DNA of 64,000 nt from an uncultured Duncaniella sp. (GCA_910586305.1 CAJUGS010000001.1:51544-115543); one strand, 5' to 3'; positions 16,199-25,376 are shown, counted from the first letter of the stretch. Numbers and translations are program-made. The notes: generated by a model from the letters alone, not told the origin.

Positions 16199-17010
16199 TG
16201 TTTTTTCTTCCATGGCCGTGGGTTGATTGTGGCACCCTTGAGTGCTCCGCTGTACATCCGGACAAGGGCTGTGAGAAACCGTGCCTGTCCTTTGCGGGCA
16301 AGCCGTAGGGCTTTCAGTGGAATACGCAGTGTGAAGGTGAGGGGATGAAGGTAGTATATCACTGCTCCGAATCCGTGCAGTATGCGTGGGTCGGAGATGC
16401 GTCTCAGTCCGGTTGTATGGCCTTCGTGGGATGTGATTGCGACAGGGATGAAGCGCATATCAAGTCCGAGATGGTGTCCAGACAGGAGAAACACGTCCTC
16501 CTCGCCCACATGGAACACGCCCGAGCCGAGACCGAACCGTTCGTCGAAACGGAGCCGTGAGGTGAGCGGTGTACGTCTCACGGCTATCTCTATTGAGCTT
16601 GGATAGTAGCCTTTCGGATAGGGTATGAGCGGAGATTCTATCGATGGATATTGCTTTGAGTATGATCCATCATACATGAACGCGGCCACATCCATGGACG
16701 GGCGTGCGCTGAAGGACTCGATTACCGCCTTTAGACGTCCGGGGGTGTATCTGAGGTCGTCGTCGGCTATCAGACATATGTCGGCGCGAGAGCGCGAGAG
16801 TCCGTCGTTGCGGTTGCGGCTGAGTCCTACTGAGTCCACCCGGTGTACTTCCACGTCGTCTCTGGCGGCGAGAGTCGGAGGCACGGGTGTGTTGCCTGAC
16901 AGCTGCCACGACACAATGTAGCGCACATTTTCCACCATGGGGAGTTCCATGCGCTCCACACGCAGTATACCCTCGGGCCTGCAGGTGGCTATGAGTACGT
17001 CGAGAGTCAT
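16195..17010 (-). CDS. Family 2 (GT-A fold) glycosyltransferase
   Basis: Cytosolic or membrane-associated glycosyltransferase of 271 residues. The metal-binding DxD motif is in IADDDLRY, after a typical nucleotide-binding N-terminus (LDVLIATCRPEG). The acceptor-side acidic motif is GEEDVF. The N-terminus is slightly short before the DxD motif. The start overlaps the stop of the upstream glycosyltransferase (ATGA) and its own stop overlaps the flippase start, so the three are translationally coupled. It probably adds one sugar to the oligosaccharide that the flippase exports; donor and linkage unknown. Confidence 0.85.
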   Translation of the reverse strand: MTLDVLIATCRPEGILRVERMELPMVENVRYIVSWQLSGNTPVPPTLAARDDVEVHRVDSVGLSRNRNDGLSRSRADICLIADDDLRYTPGRLKAVIESFSARPSMDVAAFMYDGSYSKQYPSIESPLIPYPKGYYPSSIEIAVRRTPLTSRLRFDERFGLGSGVFHVGEEDVFLLSGHHLGLDMRFIPVAITSHEGHTTGLRRISDPRILHGFGAVIYYLHPLTFTLRIPLKALRLARKGQARFLTALVRMYSGALKGATINPRPWKKKQ

Positions 17011-18155
17011 AGCCGTCCCTCCTCTCCGAGCCGTCTGATCCAGTAGTCGACATTGCGACGTGCCACGACCTCGCAGTCGTTGTGTTTCTCCACAAACCGT
17101 CGTCCCTCCTTTCCGCGTTCTCTGATGAGGTGGGGCGAGAGTACGGCATTCTCAAGGACACGCCGCGTGTCCTCAAAGTCGGGCTCGACGTGAAGCACGG
17201 GTCGCATCTCTTTCTCTCCAATGAAACCATAGAATGCCTCGTCGCCTCCCGAGACTGTGTTAAGGCCCATTGCCATTGCCAGGAGGGCGTTTGTGGCAGG
17301 TGAATAGCTGTATAGCTGGTCAAGCACGATATGTGCTGAGCGGAGCAGGGAGAGATACTCGGCGTAGGGACGGTTCTCGACTATCACAAGCTCGGCCTTG
17401 GAGGGATGTCTTTCCACCACGTCGCGGGCGGCGGCTTCGAGAATGTCAGTGCCCTTTTCGAGCAGGCGGCCTCTGTGGCGGCCAAGAAAGATTCTCACGC
17501 GGTCTATGCGGTCGGGCAGGTCCACCGGCGTGATTTCGGTTGTATCAATGGGTATGCCGCCATAGGAAATGTGAGACTGTGGGAGGACAGTGTGTTGTGT
17601 AAGGTCATACTCGTAGAGTGCCGTCACACTTCCCAGGATTGTGGCGTTGATGCGGTCTTCCAGCGCGGTGAGCGCCGGCGACATCCATTCTTGCTCTATG
17701 CCGGGATGACCGAGCGAGTAGGGCGACGGGCGGCCGTTGATGCGGAACTCATTGTAGGGCAGAGAGGTTGATGCGGATATGCACTCGCGTACATAGGATG
17801 GAGTGGTGCCGAGCATGGAGTGGAACACTCCGCGATTGCGTGTGAGCAGATAGTCATATATGCTCGTGATACGCTGGGGCTTCAGCGACAGGAATCCAGG
17901 CGAGTGGATAGAGACCACATCGTAGCCTGTGAATCGCCTCTTAAGCCCGGCCTGTAGCCTGAGCCACAGGGCGAGACCTCCCAGCTTTCCTGGCAGTGGA
18001 GGGCGCGATGTGTCGATATCGCGCTCTGTTTTCATCCAGCGTCCTCCCTCCGAGGCCACAGTGACATCGTGGCCCAGCCTCCGTAGTCCTGTGGAGAGAG
18101 TGCGGTGGAAGTTGCTGGCATCGCCGAGCAGGAGTATTTTGAGAGGGCGGTCCAC
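17007..18155 (-). CDS. GT-B fold glycosyltransferase (GT4-like), GTG start
   Basis: Glycosyltransferase of about 382 residues. It begins with a Rossmann strand LKILLLGDASNFHRTL and GLRRLGHDV, typical of GT4-type enzymes. The C-terminal half has IFLGRHRGRLLEKGTDIL (the donor-binding start of the second Rossmann domain) and a degenerate acidic region (SPATNALLAMAMGLNTV) where the E-x7-E motif usually lies. A longer open frame runs to 18290, but that part overlaps the upstream gene and is low-complexity. GTG at 18155 sits 19 nt after the upstream stop and gives the expected N-terminus. The SMLGTTPSYV segment is unusual. Donor unknown. Confidence 0.8.
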   Translation of the reverse strand: MDRPLKILLLGDASNFHRTLSTGLRRLGHDVTVASEGGRWMKTERDIDTSRPPLPGKLGGLALWLRLQAGLKRRFTGYDVVSIHSPGFLSLKPQRITSIYDYLLTRNRGVFHSMLGTTPSYVRECISASTSLPYNEFRINGRPSPYSLGHPGIEQEWMSPALTALEDRINATILGSVTALYEYDLTQHTVLPQSHISYGGIPIDTTEITPVDLPDRIDRVRIFLGRHRGRLLEKGTDILEAAARDVVERHPSKAELVIVENRPYAEYLSLLRSAHIVLDQLYSYSPATNALLAMAMGLNTVSGGDEAFYGFIGEKEMRPVLHVEPDFEDTRRVLENAVLSPHLIRERGKEGRRFVEKHNDCEVVARRNVDYWIRRLGEEGRL

Positions 18156-18174
18156 TTTCAGAGGAGCTTCGGGC

Positions 18175-19308
18175 TTAGTATAGCTTCTTGCGGAACGCGC
18201 GGCGGCGGCGGTGGAGGCGGCGTTCGAAGTACTCCCACTGCGACTGTACGCTGTGGTTGCCTTCAAGCTCGAGGTTTGTCTCGGCCACATGCGCTCCGTT
18301 GCGGTTGAACACGCCTATGAGGTCGTAGAAGAACAGCGAGTTGACACCCTTTGACTGATAGTCGGGGTGTACGGCTATGAGCATGAGGTCGACCACAGGA
18401 TTGGGCCGCTTGAGAGCCTTGAGGAGGTGGAACCACCCGAACGGGAAAAGCTTTCCCCCGCTCTTGCGCAATGCCTCTGACATTGATGGAATAGCTATAC
18501 CCACTCCGACGAGCTTGTCGTCGGCATCGACCACGAGGCTCACATAGTCGAGGCGCAGCAGGCCCAGGTATATGTCTATGTAATACTCAATCTGTTTCTT
18601 AGTGAGCGCCGAATAGCCGTAGAGATCGGCATAGGCCACGTTGATGAGTTCGAAAAGTGCCTCGCCGTAGTCGGCCTTGATCTTTTTGCCCGATGTGTAT
18701 TTGACTATGCGGAGATTGTACTTCTTGAGCACTATTTCTGCTATGCGGGCCATCTTTTCGGGCACTTTTTCGGGCACATTCACGCGATATTCCACCCAGT
18801 CGGTGTCCTTGACATATCCGAGTCGCTCGATATGCTCGGGATAGTAGGGATAGTTGTAGATGGTGGCCATTGTGCCCATTTCCTCGAATCCCTCGATGAG
18901 CATACCCTCGTGGTCCATGTCGGAGAAGCCCATGGGGCCAATGATTTCGGTCATTCCCTTGTCGCGGGCCCACTGCTCGGCGGTGGCAAACAGAAGGTCG
19001 GTCACCCGGGAATCGTCGATATAATCGACAAATCCAAACCGTGCCTCCTTGCGCCCGGTCTTCTCGTTGAGAAGTCGGTTGATTATGGCTGTTATACGGC
19101 CTACGGGCTTACCGTCGCGATAGGCCATGAAAGCCTGCGCCTCACAGAACTCGAAAGCCGGGTTCTTCGATGGGTCCAGCGTGGCCACATCATCGAAAAT
19201 CAGCGGTGGCACGAAGTAGTCGTTGCCCTTGTAGAGGTCAATGCCAAACTTGACATACTCGGTCAGTTCCTTTTTCGAGTGGTTTATGGGGATGACTTTT
19301 AGTGACAT
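18175..19308 (-). CDS. GNAT-fold acyltransferase-like protein, 377 residues
   Basis: Long GNAT-superfamily protein with two apparent domains. The N-terminal part has YFVPPLIFDD, KNPAFEF and GRITAIIN, a pattern shared by a large family that databases label variously as N-acetyltransferase or, wrongly, GTP cyclohydrolase. The C-terminal half carries the acyl-CoA-binding-like segment LMLIAVHPDYQSKGVNSLFF. The second gene of the leftward operon, it starts 7 nt after the pseudokinase. The substrate is not evident. Because some bacterial ceramide synthases have a GNAT fold and a sphingolipid head-group cassette lies next door, N-acylation of a long-chain base is one idea; sugar N-acylation for the glycan operon is another. 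Confidence 0.7.
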   Translation of the reverse strand: MSLKVIPINHSKKELTEYVKFGIDLYKGNDYFVPPLIFDDVATLDPSKNPAFEFCEAQAFMAYRDGKPVGRITAIINRLLNEKTGRKEARFGFVDYIDDSRVTDLLFATAEQWARDKGMTEIIGPMGFSDMDHEGMLIEGFEEMGTMATIYNYPYYPEHIERLGYVKDTDWVEYRVNVPEKVPEKMARIAEIVLKKYNLRIVKYTSGKKIKADYGEALFELINVAYADLYGYSALTKKQIEYYIDIYLGLLRLDYVSLVVDADDKLVGVGIAIPSMSEALRKSGGKLFPFGWFHLLKALKRPNPVVDLMLIAVHPDYQSKGVNSLFFYDLIGVFNRNGAHVAETNLELEGNHSVQSQWEYFERRLHRRRRAFRKKLY

Positions 19309-19315
19309 AGCTTTT

Positions 19316-20086
19316 TTATACGGTTGGTACGGGGCGGAGGGAGGAATTGAGCCACAGCAGCAGTGCTATCATGGCCAGAAGGAATACGATTATGCAGATG
19401 TAGAGCACGCGCTCGCGTTTGTCGGCGAAAGCAAGGCGCAGAGAGTTGAGGGTCGGAAACCGTTTGGCCGGGTCGGGATTGACACAGCGGGCTGCTATTC
19501 GTCTCAGCTTGGGGTGTGGAGTCTCGACGGCATCGAGAGCCTCGTTGAGAAGCACTCCGTAGTTATATATATCCTCGCTCGTGTCGGCATGGGTGAGGAA
19601 GCTCTTCTGGTCGAAACCCACGTCGATGAGTTTGAGGTTGCCGATGTTTTCGGTGAATATCACACGCGAGGCATTGAGCGGATGGTGGGCCAGATGCTTG
19701 GTCTGGATATAGTCGAGCGCGTCGAGGAGCTGGTGATGGAGCTTGTAGATATGGTCGTCTGTCACCTTCTTCTCCTTGATGAGCTTGGCCAGAGAGTCGC
19801 CATATACGTCGTCGGTGATGATACACATCCCGAGTCCGGGCACCTCCTCGAAGTCGTTGATCATGATGATGTGGGGATGGGCGAGGTTATAGCGCACCTC
19901 AAACTCCTTCTCTATCATCTTCTCATACTCCGGCACGCCCTTGTACTCAGGGCGGAGCGTTTTCAGCATAAGCCATTTGCCATGTTTCTTGGCTGTGTAG
20001 ACATGATAGAATTCCTCGTCCCATTCGGGGAGGTGTTCAATCTCGGTCCATTTCTGCTCTGTGCGTACGGGAGGGTTGTCAGACAT
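19316..20086 (-). CDS. Membrane-anchored protein kinase-like protein, predicted pseudokinase
   Basis: 256 residues: a Hanks-type kinase fold followed by one C-terminal helix (about 229-248) and a short tail, so the kinase domain is cytoplasmic. Recognisable parts are the VAIK-like Lys (K42 in WLMLKTL), the hinge (ITDDVYGDSLAKLI), a DFG equivalent (D155-V-G), and DIYNYGVLL. The catalytic loop HRDLKPxN is replaced by HHPLNASR (134-141): the catalytic Asp is Pro, the Lys is Asn and the Mg-binding Asn is Arg. The Gly-rich loop is also poor. Phosphotransfer is therefore unlikely, and a sensing or scaffolding role is inferred. It is the first gene of the leftward glycan operon, downstream of a TAACTTTG box. 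Confidence 0.8.
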   Translation of the reverse strand: MSDNPPVRTEQKWTEIEHLPEWDEEFYHVYTAKKHGKWLMLKTLRPEYKGVPEYEKMIEKEFEVRYNLAHPHIIMINDFEEVPGLGMCIITDDVYGDSLAKLIKEKKVTDDHIYKLHHQLLDALDYIQTKHLAHHPLNASRVIFTENIGNLKLIDVGFDQKSFLTHADTSEDIYNYGVLLNEALDAVETPHPKLRRIAARCVNPDPAKRFPTLNSLRLAFADKRERVLYICIIVFLLAMIALLLWLNSSLRPVPTV

Positions 20087-20119
20087 CGTGTTACCGGGTT
20101 TTTAAGTGTATAGATTATG

Positions 20120-20127
20120 CAAAGTTA
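20120..20127 (-). promoter_or_regulatory. -7 box for the pseudokinase/glycan operon
   Basis: On the minus strand TAACTTTG fits TAnnTTTG and lies 33 nt upstream of the pseudokinase start. The -33 site is weak. It is the only promoter-like site seen for the five leftward genes. Confidence 0.6.
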
Positions 20128-20218
20128 CAAAATTTTTGAGAAACTACAGGCCCGTGAAAAAGAAATAAGGGGGAGCATCCCTGTCAGCTGCTGCGCTGAG
20201 ACATGGCGAGGGTGTGGT

Positions 20219-21628
20219 TCATTCGGCCATTTCGCCGGGATTGAGGAAGAATAGACGGCGTGTGGCGCGGGAGGTGGCGGTGTAGAGCCAGCGGTAGAAG
20301 TCGAGGCCGCGGCTTTCGGGAGCGATTCCTCCGAGGTCAACGACCACGTTGGCCCACTGTGCTCCCTGTGCCTTGTGGCAGGTGACCGCATAGGCATACT
20401 TCACCTGTAGGGCATTGAAATAGGGGTCGGTGCGCAGACGGCGCAGGCGTTGTTCCCAGCTGAGATCGGGCGAGTTGCGCTCGGGGTCGGCCATGCAGGC
20501 CTCGGCGAGCTGCTGCATCTTTTCGCGGTCTATCGACGAACTTTCGTCGGTGAGCGTGTCAAGGAATATCCGGCATTCCACGTCGGTATCCCGGTCGGGC
20601 AGGTTAAGGGTGATGTTGGCAAAGCGGAATCCGTAGCGTTCCTCCACCGAGTGAATGGCCGTGACCACTCCCACGTCGCCGTTGGCTATGAAATCGAGCT
20701 CTTTTATCTTTGCGCTCCACATATAGTTGTTTTTGGCCACGAGGAGTCTCTCACCCTTGCAGAGTTCTTCTTCGAGGTCGAGGATGCGTGTGCGTATACC
20801 CAGATTGAAGGCAGTGGCCCGTTTGTTGGAGCGTGTCACCACTATTGTCTCTCCTGCTCCGTCGGCACGATAGCACTCTCCTATCACGTCTACCAAATCG
20901 TCTCCCTCGATAGCGTGTACATCGTCATATCCGTCGGTCACCAGGCGCGGTGTCGGAAGGGGGTCGACAAGCATAGCGCGTCGCAGCCATGTGGCATTGC
21001 GGAGTATTCCCGAGTCGGCCGCCTGGCGGGCCGTATCGGTGATGGTGGCGCGGCTGACGTGGAGGCCGAGTCGCTTGAAAGTAGCGGCCGACATGGCCGG
21101 TGAGTCGGTGGAGCCAACAGGTGGGAGCTGGGCCACATCGCCTATGAGGATGAGGCGACAGTTGTCGCCTGTGAAGACATATTCAACAAGGTCTTCGAGG
21201 AGGCTCGTGTTTCCCTCCGAGGTGGAGTCGTCTATCATGGAGGCCTCGTCGACAATGAATACGGCGTTGCTCAGCGTGTTGCGTTGCATCATGGTGTTTC
21301 CTCCGGTGAGATCGCCCGTGGGACCGCGGTAGATTTTCCGGTGGATGGTGTAGGCCGGGTGTCCTGCGTGGGCCGAGAACACCTTGGCTGCGCGTCCGGT
21401 GGGAGCGAGGAGCACCACGGGTCGTCTGACGGAGACGAGGCTCTTGACGAGCGCGCCTGTGAGCGATGTCTTGCCGGTGCCGGCATATCCGTTGATGATG
21501 AACACCGAGTCGCTCGGGCTTGCCGACGAGCAGAAACGCGACAAGGCCCCGATGAGCAACTCTTGCTGCTTATTGGGGCTGTAGGGAAGGTTGGCGGTCA
21601 CTGAAGCCGCGAATTCGTCGACTGTCAT
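20219..21628 (-). CDS. RecD/Dda-like SF1B DNA helicase
   Basis: ATP-dependent 5'-3' helicase-like protein of about 469 residues. Motif I (Walker A) is GYAGTGKTS, motif II VDEAS, motif III GDVAQLPPVG, the UvrD_C_2 motif YAVTCHKAQGAQW, and motif VI YTATSRA. It lacks the N-terminal domain of RecD proper and matches the stand-alone AAA/UvrD-like helicases common in Bacteroidetes. Role: DNA repair or replication-fork processing by family inference. I choose the ATG at 21628 over 21646 because a perfect promoter ends only 4 nt upstream of 21628, which puts 21646 before transcription starts. Confidence 0.9.
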   Translation of the reverse strand: MTVDEFAASVTANLPYSPNKQQELLIGALSRFCSSASPSDSVFIINGYAGTGKTSLTGALVKSLVSVRRPVVLLAPTGRAAKVFSAHAGHPAYTIHRKIYRGPTGDLTGGNTMMQRNTLSNAVFIVDEASMIDDSTSEGNTSLLEDLVEYVFTGDNCRLILIGDVAQLPPVGSTDSPAMSAATFKRLGLHVSRATITDTARQAADSGILRNATWLRRAMLVDPLPTPRLVTDGYDDVHAIEGDDLVDVIGECYRADGAGETIVVTRSNKRATAFNLGIRTRILDLEEELCKGERLLVAKNNYMWSAKIKELDFIANGDVGVVTAIHSVEERYGFRFANITLNLPDRDTDVECRIFLDTLTDESSSIDREKMQQLAEACMADPERNSPDLSWEQRLRRLRTDPYFNALQVKYAYAVTCHKAQGAQWANVVVDLGGIAPESRGLDFYRWLYTATSRATRRLFFLNPGEMAE

Positions 21629-21632
21629 GATG

Positions 21633-21664
21633 CAAAGATAGGGCAAACGTGAGATTTATCCAAA
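21633..21664 (-). promoter_or_regulatory. Consensus promoter abutting the helicase start codon
   Basis: On the minus strand TTTG (21664-21661), a 20-bp spacer and TATCTTTG (21640-21633) match the consensus exactly. The ATG at 21628 begins 4 nt after the -7 box, so the mRNA would be leaderless or nearly so. Confidence 0.7.
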
Positions 21665-21748
21665 AAAACGTGTGGGGAAAAACCGTTGGAATTTCTCTCT
21701 GACTTAGAGACAGGGCAGTGTGGACTGCCTGGCGGGGGAATAAAACAA

Positions 21749-21779
21749 TCCGGGCGGCAAGGGGTGCTTGCCGCCCGGA
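21749..21779 (-). terminator. Terminator after nifJ
   Basis: Perfect 13-bp GC-rich stem (21749-21761 with 21767-21779), 5-nt loop. Reading leftward it is followed by TTGTTTTAT. Confidence 0.85.
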
Positions 21780-21812
21780 CGGGTCTATGCTAAAGTGCAG
21801 TCAATGCTGTGA

Positions 21813-24800
21813 TTACTTCACTTCGGGAGCGGGCTCCACACCCCACTGCTGCTGAGAGAGGCGCAGATAGTTGTTGTAGCGCCACTGGGCGTTGGCCTTG
21901 GCTGCAGCGAAGAGCTCGGCTGCCTCGGCAGGATACTGCTTCATAACGGAAGCGTAGCGCACCTCGCCCTTGAGGAAGTCCTCGAACTTGTCCCATGCGG
22001 GAGTCTTGGAGTCGAGGGTGAAGGGGTTCTTGCCTTCCTCTTCGAGAGCGGGATTGTAGCGCCAGAGGTGCCAGTAGCCACACTCAACGGCTGCCTGCTG
22101 CTCTTCCTGAGCGTGACCCATACCCTTGCGGATACCGTGGTTGATACAGGGAGAGTAGGCGATGATGAGCGAGGGACCGTCATAAGCCTCAGCCTCGCGG
22201 ATAGCCTTGAGGGTCTGGGCGTTGTCGGCACCCATAGCTACCTGGGCAACGTATACGTAGCCGTAGGTAGAGGCGATGAGGCCGAGGTCTTTTTTGCGGA
22301 CACGCTTGCCGGCAGCGGCAAACTTGGCAATAGCGCCGATAGGAGTAGCCTTGGACGACTGGCCACCGGTATTTGAGTAAACCTCGGTGTCGAGTACGAG
22401 CACGTTCACATTCTTGTTGGATGCGAGTACGTGGTCGAGACCGCCGAAGCCGATGTCGTATGAAGCACCGTCACCGGCGATGATCCACTGTGAACGCTTG
22501 GCGATGTGCTCCTTGTTCTCAACGATACCCTTGCAGATGTCGCAGCCACAAGCCTCAGCGAGAGGAACAATCTGCTCTGCAACCTCGCGGGTGATGGTAG
22601 CGTCGTTGCGGTTCTCGAGCCACTTGGAGGCGAGAGCCTTGATCTCGGCCGAGCACTTGTCGCAGTCGAGGGCGTTCTGCATGAGGCCGGCGATACGTGC
22701 CTGGAGCTTCTCGTGAGCGAGGGTCATGCCGAGACCAAACTCAGCGAAGTCCTCGAAGAGTGAGTTGGCCCATGCGGGACCGTAGCCCTTCTCGTTCTTG
22801 GTGTAGGGAGTAGAGGGAACGGAACCGGAGTAGATTGAAGAACAGCCGGTAGCGTTTGCCACGATTTCGTGGTCGCCGAAGAGCTGGGAGATGAGCTTGA
22901 CATAGGGAGTCTCGCCACAGCCCGAGCAAGCGCCTGAGAACTCGAAGAGCGGGGTAGCGAACTGTGAGTTCTTCACATTGCTCTTGATGTCAACGAGGTG
23001 CTGCTTGGAAGCAACGGAAGCCACGCAGTAGTCCCATTCCTTCTGCACGTCGAGCTGAGTCTCGAGGGGTTTCATCTCGAGAGCCTTCACGCCCTTCTTG
23101 CCGGGGCAGACAGCCACACAGTTGCCGCAGCCGAGACAGTCGAGCACGTCGACGCTCTGGATGAAGCGCATACCTGTGAAGGTCTTGCCGATGGCGGGGA
23201 TAGTCTTGTCCTCGCCGAAGGGAGCGGCTGCCATTTCCTTCTCGTCGATGACGAAGGGACGGATGGCGGCGTGGGGGCAGACATAGGCACACTTGTTACA
23301 CTGGATACAGTTCTCCTCGAGCCATTCGGGAACGAAGGCTGCAACACCGCGCTTCTCGTAGGCTGCGGTGCCCTGCTGCCAGGTGCCGTCCTCGATATCC
23401 TTGAATGCGCTCACCTTCAGAAGGTCGCCGTCCTGTGCGTTGATGGGGCGAACGATATCGTTGATGAAGGCGGGATCGTTGTTAGCTGCGGGAGCCTCTA
23501 CCTCGAGGTTGCTCCAGGCCTTGTCGATGGGAAGCTGCTTGTATTCGCCTCCGCGGTCAACGGCAGCGTAGTTTTTGTCTACTACGTCTTGACCCTTCTT
23601 GCCGTAGCTCTTGACGATAAACTTCTTCATCTGCTCAACAGCGAGGTCTACGGGGATTACCTCGGTGATGCGGAAGAATGCGCTCTGGAGGATGGTGTTG
23701 GTGCGGTTGCCCAGACCGATCTCCTGTGCAATCTTGGTGGCGTTGATGTAGTATACTGTGATGTCGTTGTCGGCAAAGTACTTCTTGATCTTGTTGGGGA
23801 GGTTCTTTGCCAGCTCCTCGCCTTCCCAGATGGTGTTGAGGAGGAAGCGGCCGCCCTTGCGGAGACCACGGGTCACATCATACATATGGAGGTAGGCCTG
23901 AACGTGGCAGGCTACGAAGTTGGGAGTGGTCACCAGATAGGTGGAGCGGATGGGCTCGTCACCGAAGCGGAGGTGAGAACAGGTGAAACCGCCCGACTTC
24001 TTGGAGTCGTAGCTGAAGTAGGCCTGGCAATACTTGTTGGTGTTGTCGCCGATGATCTTCACCGAGTTCTTGTTGGCACCCACGGTACCGTCGGCACCAA
24101 GACCGAAGAACTTAGCCTCGAAGATGCTCTCGCCGCCGAGGGCGATCTCTTCCTTCTGGGGCAGTGAGGTGAAGGTGACGTCGTCCACGATACCCACTGT
24201 GAAGTGGTTCTTGGGTTCGGGAAGAGCGAGGTTCTCGAACACTGCGATGATCTGGGCGGGAGTAACGTCCTTTGAAGCGAGACCATAGCGGCCACCAACG
24301 ATGACGGGAGCGTCGGCTGCGCCATAGAAGCAGTCCTTGACATCAAGATAGAGGGGCTCGCCGTTTGCGCCGGGCTCCTTGGTGCGGTCAAGCACGGCGA
24401 TGCGCTTGGCGGTCTTGGGGACAGCGGCGAGGAAGTGCTTGGCCGAGAAGGGACGATAGAGGTGAACGCTCACGAGACCCACCTTCTCGCCGTTGGCGTT
24501 GAGATGGTCGATAGCCTCCTGGGCGGCCTGTGTACCGGAACCCATGGCGATGATGACGCGGTCAGCATCGGGAGCGCCGTAGTAGTTGAAGAGACCGTAT
24601 TCGCGTCCGGTGATGCGGGTGATCTCCTTCATGTACTCCTCTACGATTTCGGGTACACGGTCGTAGTATTCGTTGCAGGACTCACGGTGCTGGAAGAACA
24701 CGTCGGGGTTCTCGGCCATACCGCGGGCTACGGGATGTTCGGGGTTGAGGGCGCGTGAGCGGAACTCAGCGAGAGCCTTGCGGTCGATGAGCGGAGCGAG

Positions 24801-25376
24801 GTCGTCCTGGTCCATGGCCTCAATCTTCTGGATTTCGTGAGAGGTACGGAAACCGTCGAAGAAGTTGATGAAGGGCACGCGGCTCTTGATGGAGGCGAGG
24901 TGGGCTACACCTGCGAGGTCCATGACTTCCTGAACGGAACCCTCGGCGAGCATGGCGAAGCCGGTCTGGCGGCACGACATGACGTCCTGGTGGTCACCGA
25001 AGATTGAGAGAGCGTGGCTGGCGAGGGTACGGGCCGACACGTGGAACACGCACGGGAGAAGCTCGCCGGCAATCTTGTACATGTTGGGGATCATCAGGAG
25101 AAGACCCTGCGAGGCGGTGTAGGTAGTGGTGAGCGCACCGGCCTGGAGTGAGCCGTGTACAGCACCTGCGGCGCCACCCTCGCTCTGCATTTCCTGCACG
25201 AGAACGGTTTCGCCAAAGATGTTCTTACGCCCTGCAGCTGCCCATTCGTCGACATACTCTGCCATGGTTGACGACGGGGTGATGGGGTAAATGGCTGCTA
25301 CCTCCGAGAACATATAGCTCACGTGGGCTGCTGCCTGATTACCATCACAAGTCAAGAATTTTTTTTCTTTGCTCAT
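21813..25376 (-). CDS. nifJ: Pyruvate:ferredoxin (flavodoxin) oxidoreductase, single-chain
   Basis: Cytosolic enzyme that oxidises pyruvate to acetyl-CoA and CO2, reducing ferredoxin; central in anaerobic fermentation. At 1187 residues it has the full homodimeric type layout: N-terminal pyrimidine-binding domain (AAIYPITPSSTMAEYVDEW), the gamma domain, a two-cluster ferredoxin domain with CIQCNKCAYVCP near 689 and CLGCGNCVAVCP near 745, and the C-terminal TPP domain with CSGCGETPY and GDGASYDIG near 970. The frame is open upstream to 25457, but MSKEKKFLTCDGNQAAAHV at 25376 is the family N-terminus. A consensus promoter 105 nt upstream and a strong terminator downstream make it a one-gene unit. 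Confidence 0.96.
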   Translation of the reverse strand: MSKEKKFLTCDGNQAAAHVSYMFSEVAAIYPITPSSTMAEYVDEWAAAGRKNIFGETVLVQEMQSEGGAAGAVHGSLQAGALTTTYTASQGLLLMIPNMYKIAGELLPCVFHVSARTLASHALSIFGDHQDVMSCRQTGFAMLAEGSVQEVMDLAGVAHLASIKSRVPFINFFDGFRTSHEIQKIEAMDQDDLAPLIDRKALAEFRSRALNPEHPVARGMAENPDVFFQHRESCNEYYDRVPEIVEEYMKEITRITGREYGLFNYYGAPDADRVIIAMGSGTQAAQEAIDHLNANGEKVGLVSVHLYRPFSAKHFLAAVPKTAKRIAVLDRTKEPGANGEPLYLDVKDCFYGAADAPVIVGGRYGLASKDVTPAQIIAVFENLALPEPKNHFTVGIVDDVTFTSLPQKEEIALGGESIFEAKFFGLGADGTVGANKNSVKIIGDNTNKYCQAYFSYDSKKSGGFTCSHLRFGDEPIRSTYLVTTPNFVACHVQAYLHMYDVTRGLRKGGRFLLNTIWEGEELAKNLPNKIKKYFADNDITVYYINATKIAQEIGLGNRTNTILQSAFFRITEVIPVDLAVEQMKKFIVKSYGKKGQDVVDKNYAAVDRGGEYKQLPIDKAWSNLEVEAPAANNDPAFINDIVRPINAQDGDLLKVSAFKDIEDGTWQQGTAAYEKRGVAAFVPEWLEENCIQCNKCAYVCPHAAIRPFVIDEKEMAAAPFGEDKTIPAIGKTFTGMRFIQSVDVLDCLGCGNCVAVCPGKKGVKALEMKPLETQLDVQKEWDYCVASVASKQHLVDIKSNVKNSQFATPLFEFSGACSGCGETPYVKLISQLFGDHEIVANATGCSSIYSGSVPSTPYTKNEKGYGPAWANSLFEDFAEFGLGMTLAHEKLQARIAGLMQNALDCDKCSAEIKALASKWLENRNDATITREVAEQIVPLAEACGCDICKGIVENKEHIAKRSQWIIAGDGASYDIGFGGLDHVLASNKNVNVLVLDTEVYSNTGGQSSKATPIGAIAKFAAAGKRVRKKDLGLIASTYGYVYVAQVAMGADNAQTLKAIREAEAYDGPSLIIAYSPCINHGIRKGMGHAQEEQQAAVECGYWHLWRYNPALEEEGKNPFTLDSKTPAWDKFEDFLKGEVRYASVMKQYPAEAAELFAAAKANAQWRYNNYLRLSQQQWGVEPAPEVK

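Noticed and set aside
18156..18290. N-terminal extension of the GT4-like glycosyltransferase
   Set aside because: It lies within the upstream GNAT gene, is low-complexity (Ser/Ala/Arg) and precedes the first Rossmann strand.
22998..24167. 389-codon plus-strand frame inside nifJ
   Set aside because: It is a mirror frame of a well-conserved enzyme; high GC at third positions keeps it open.
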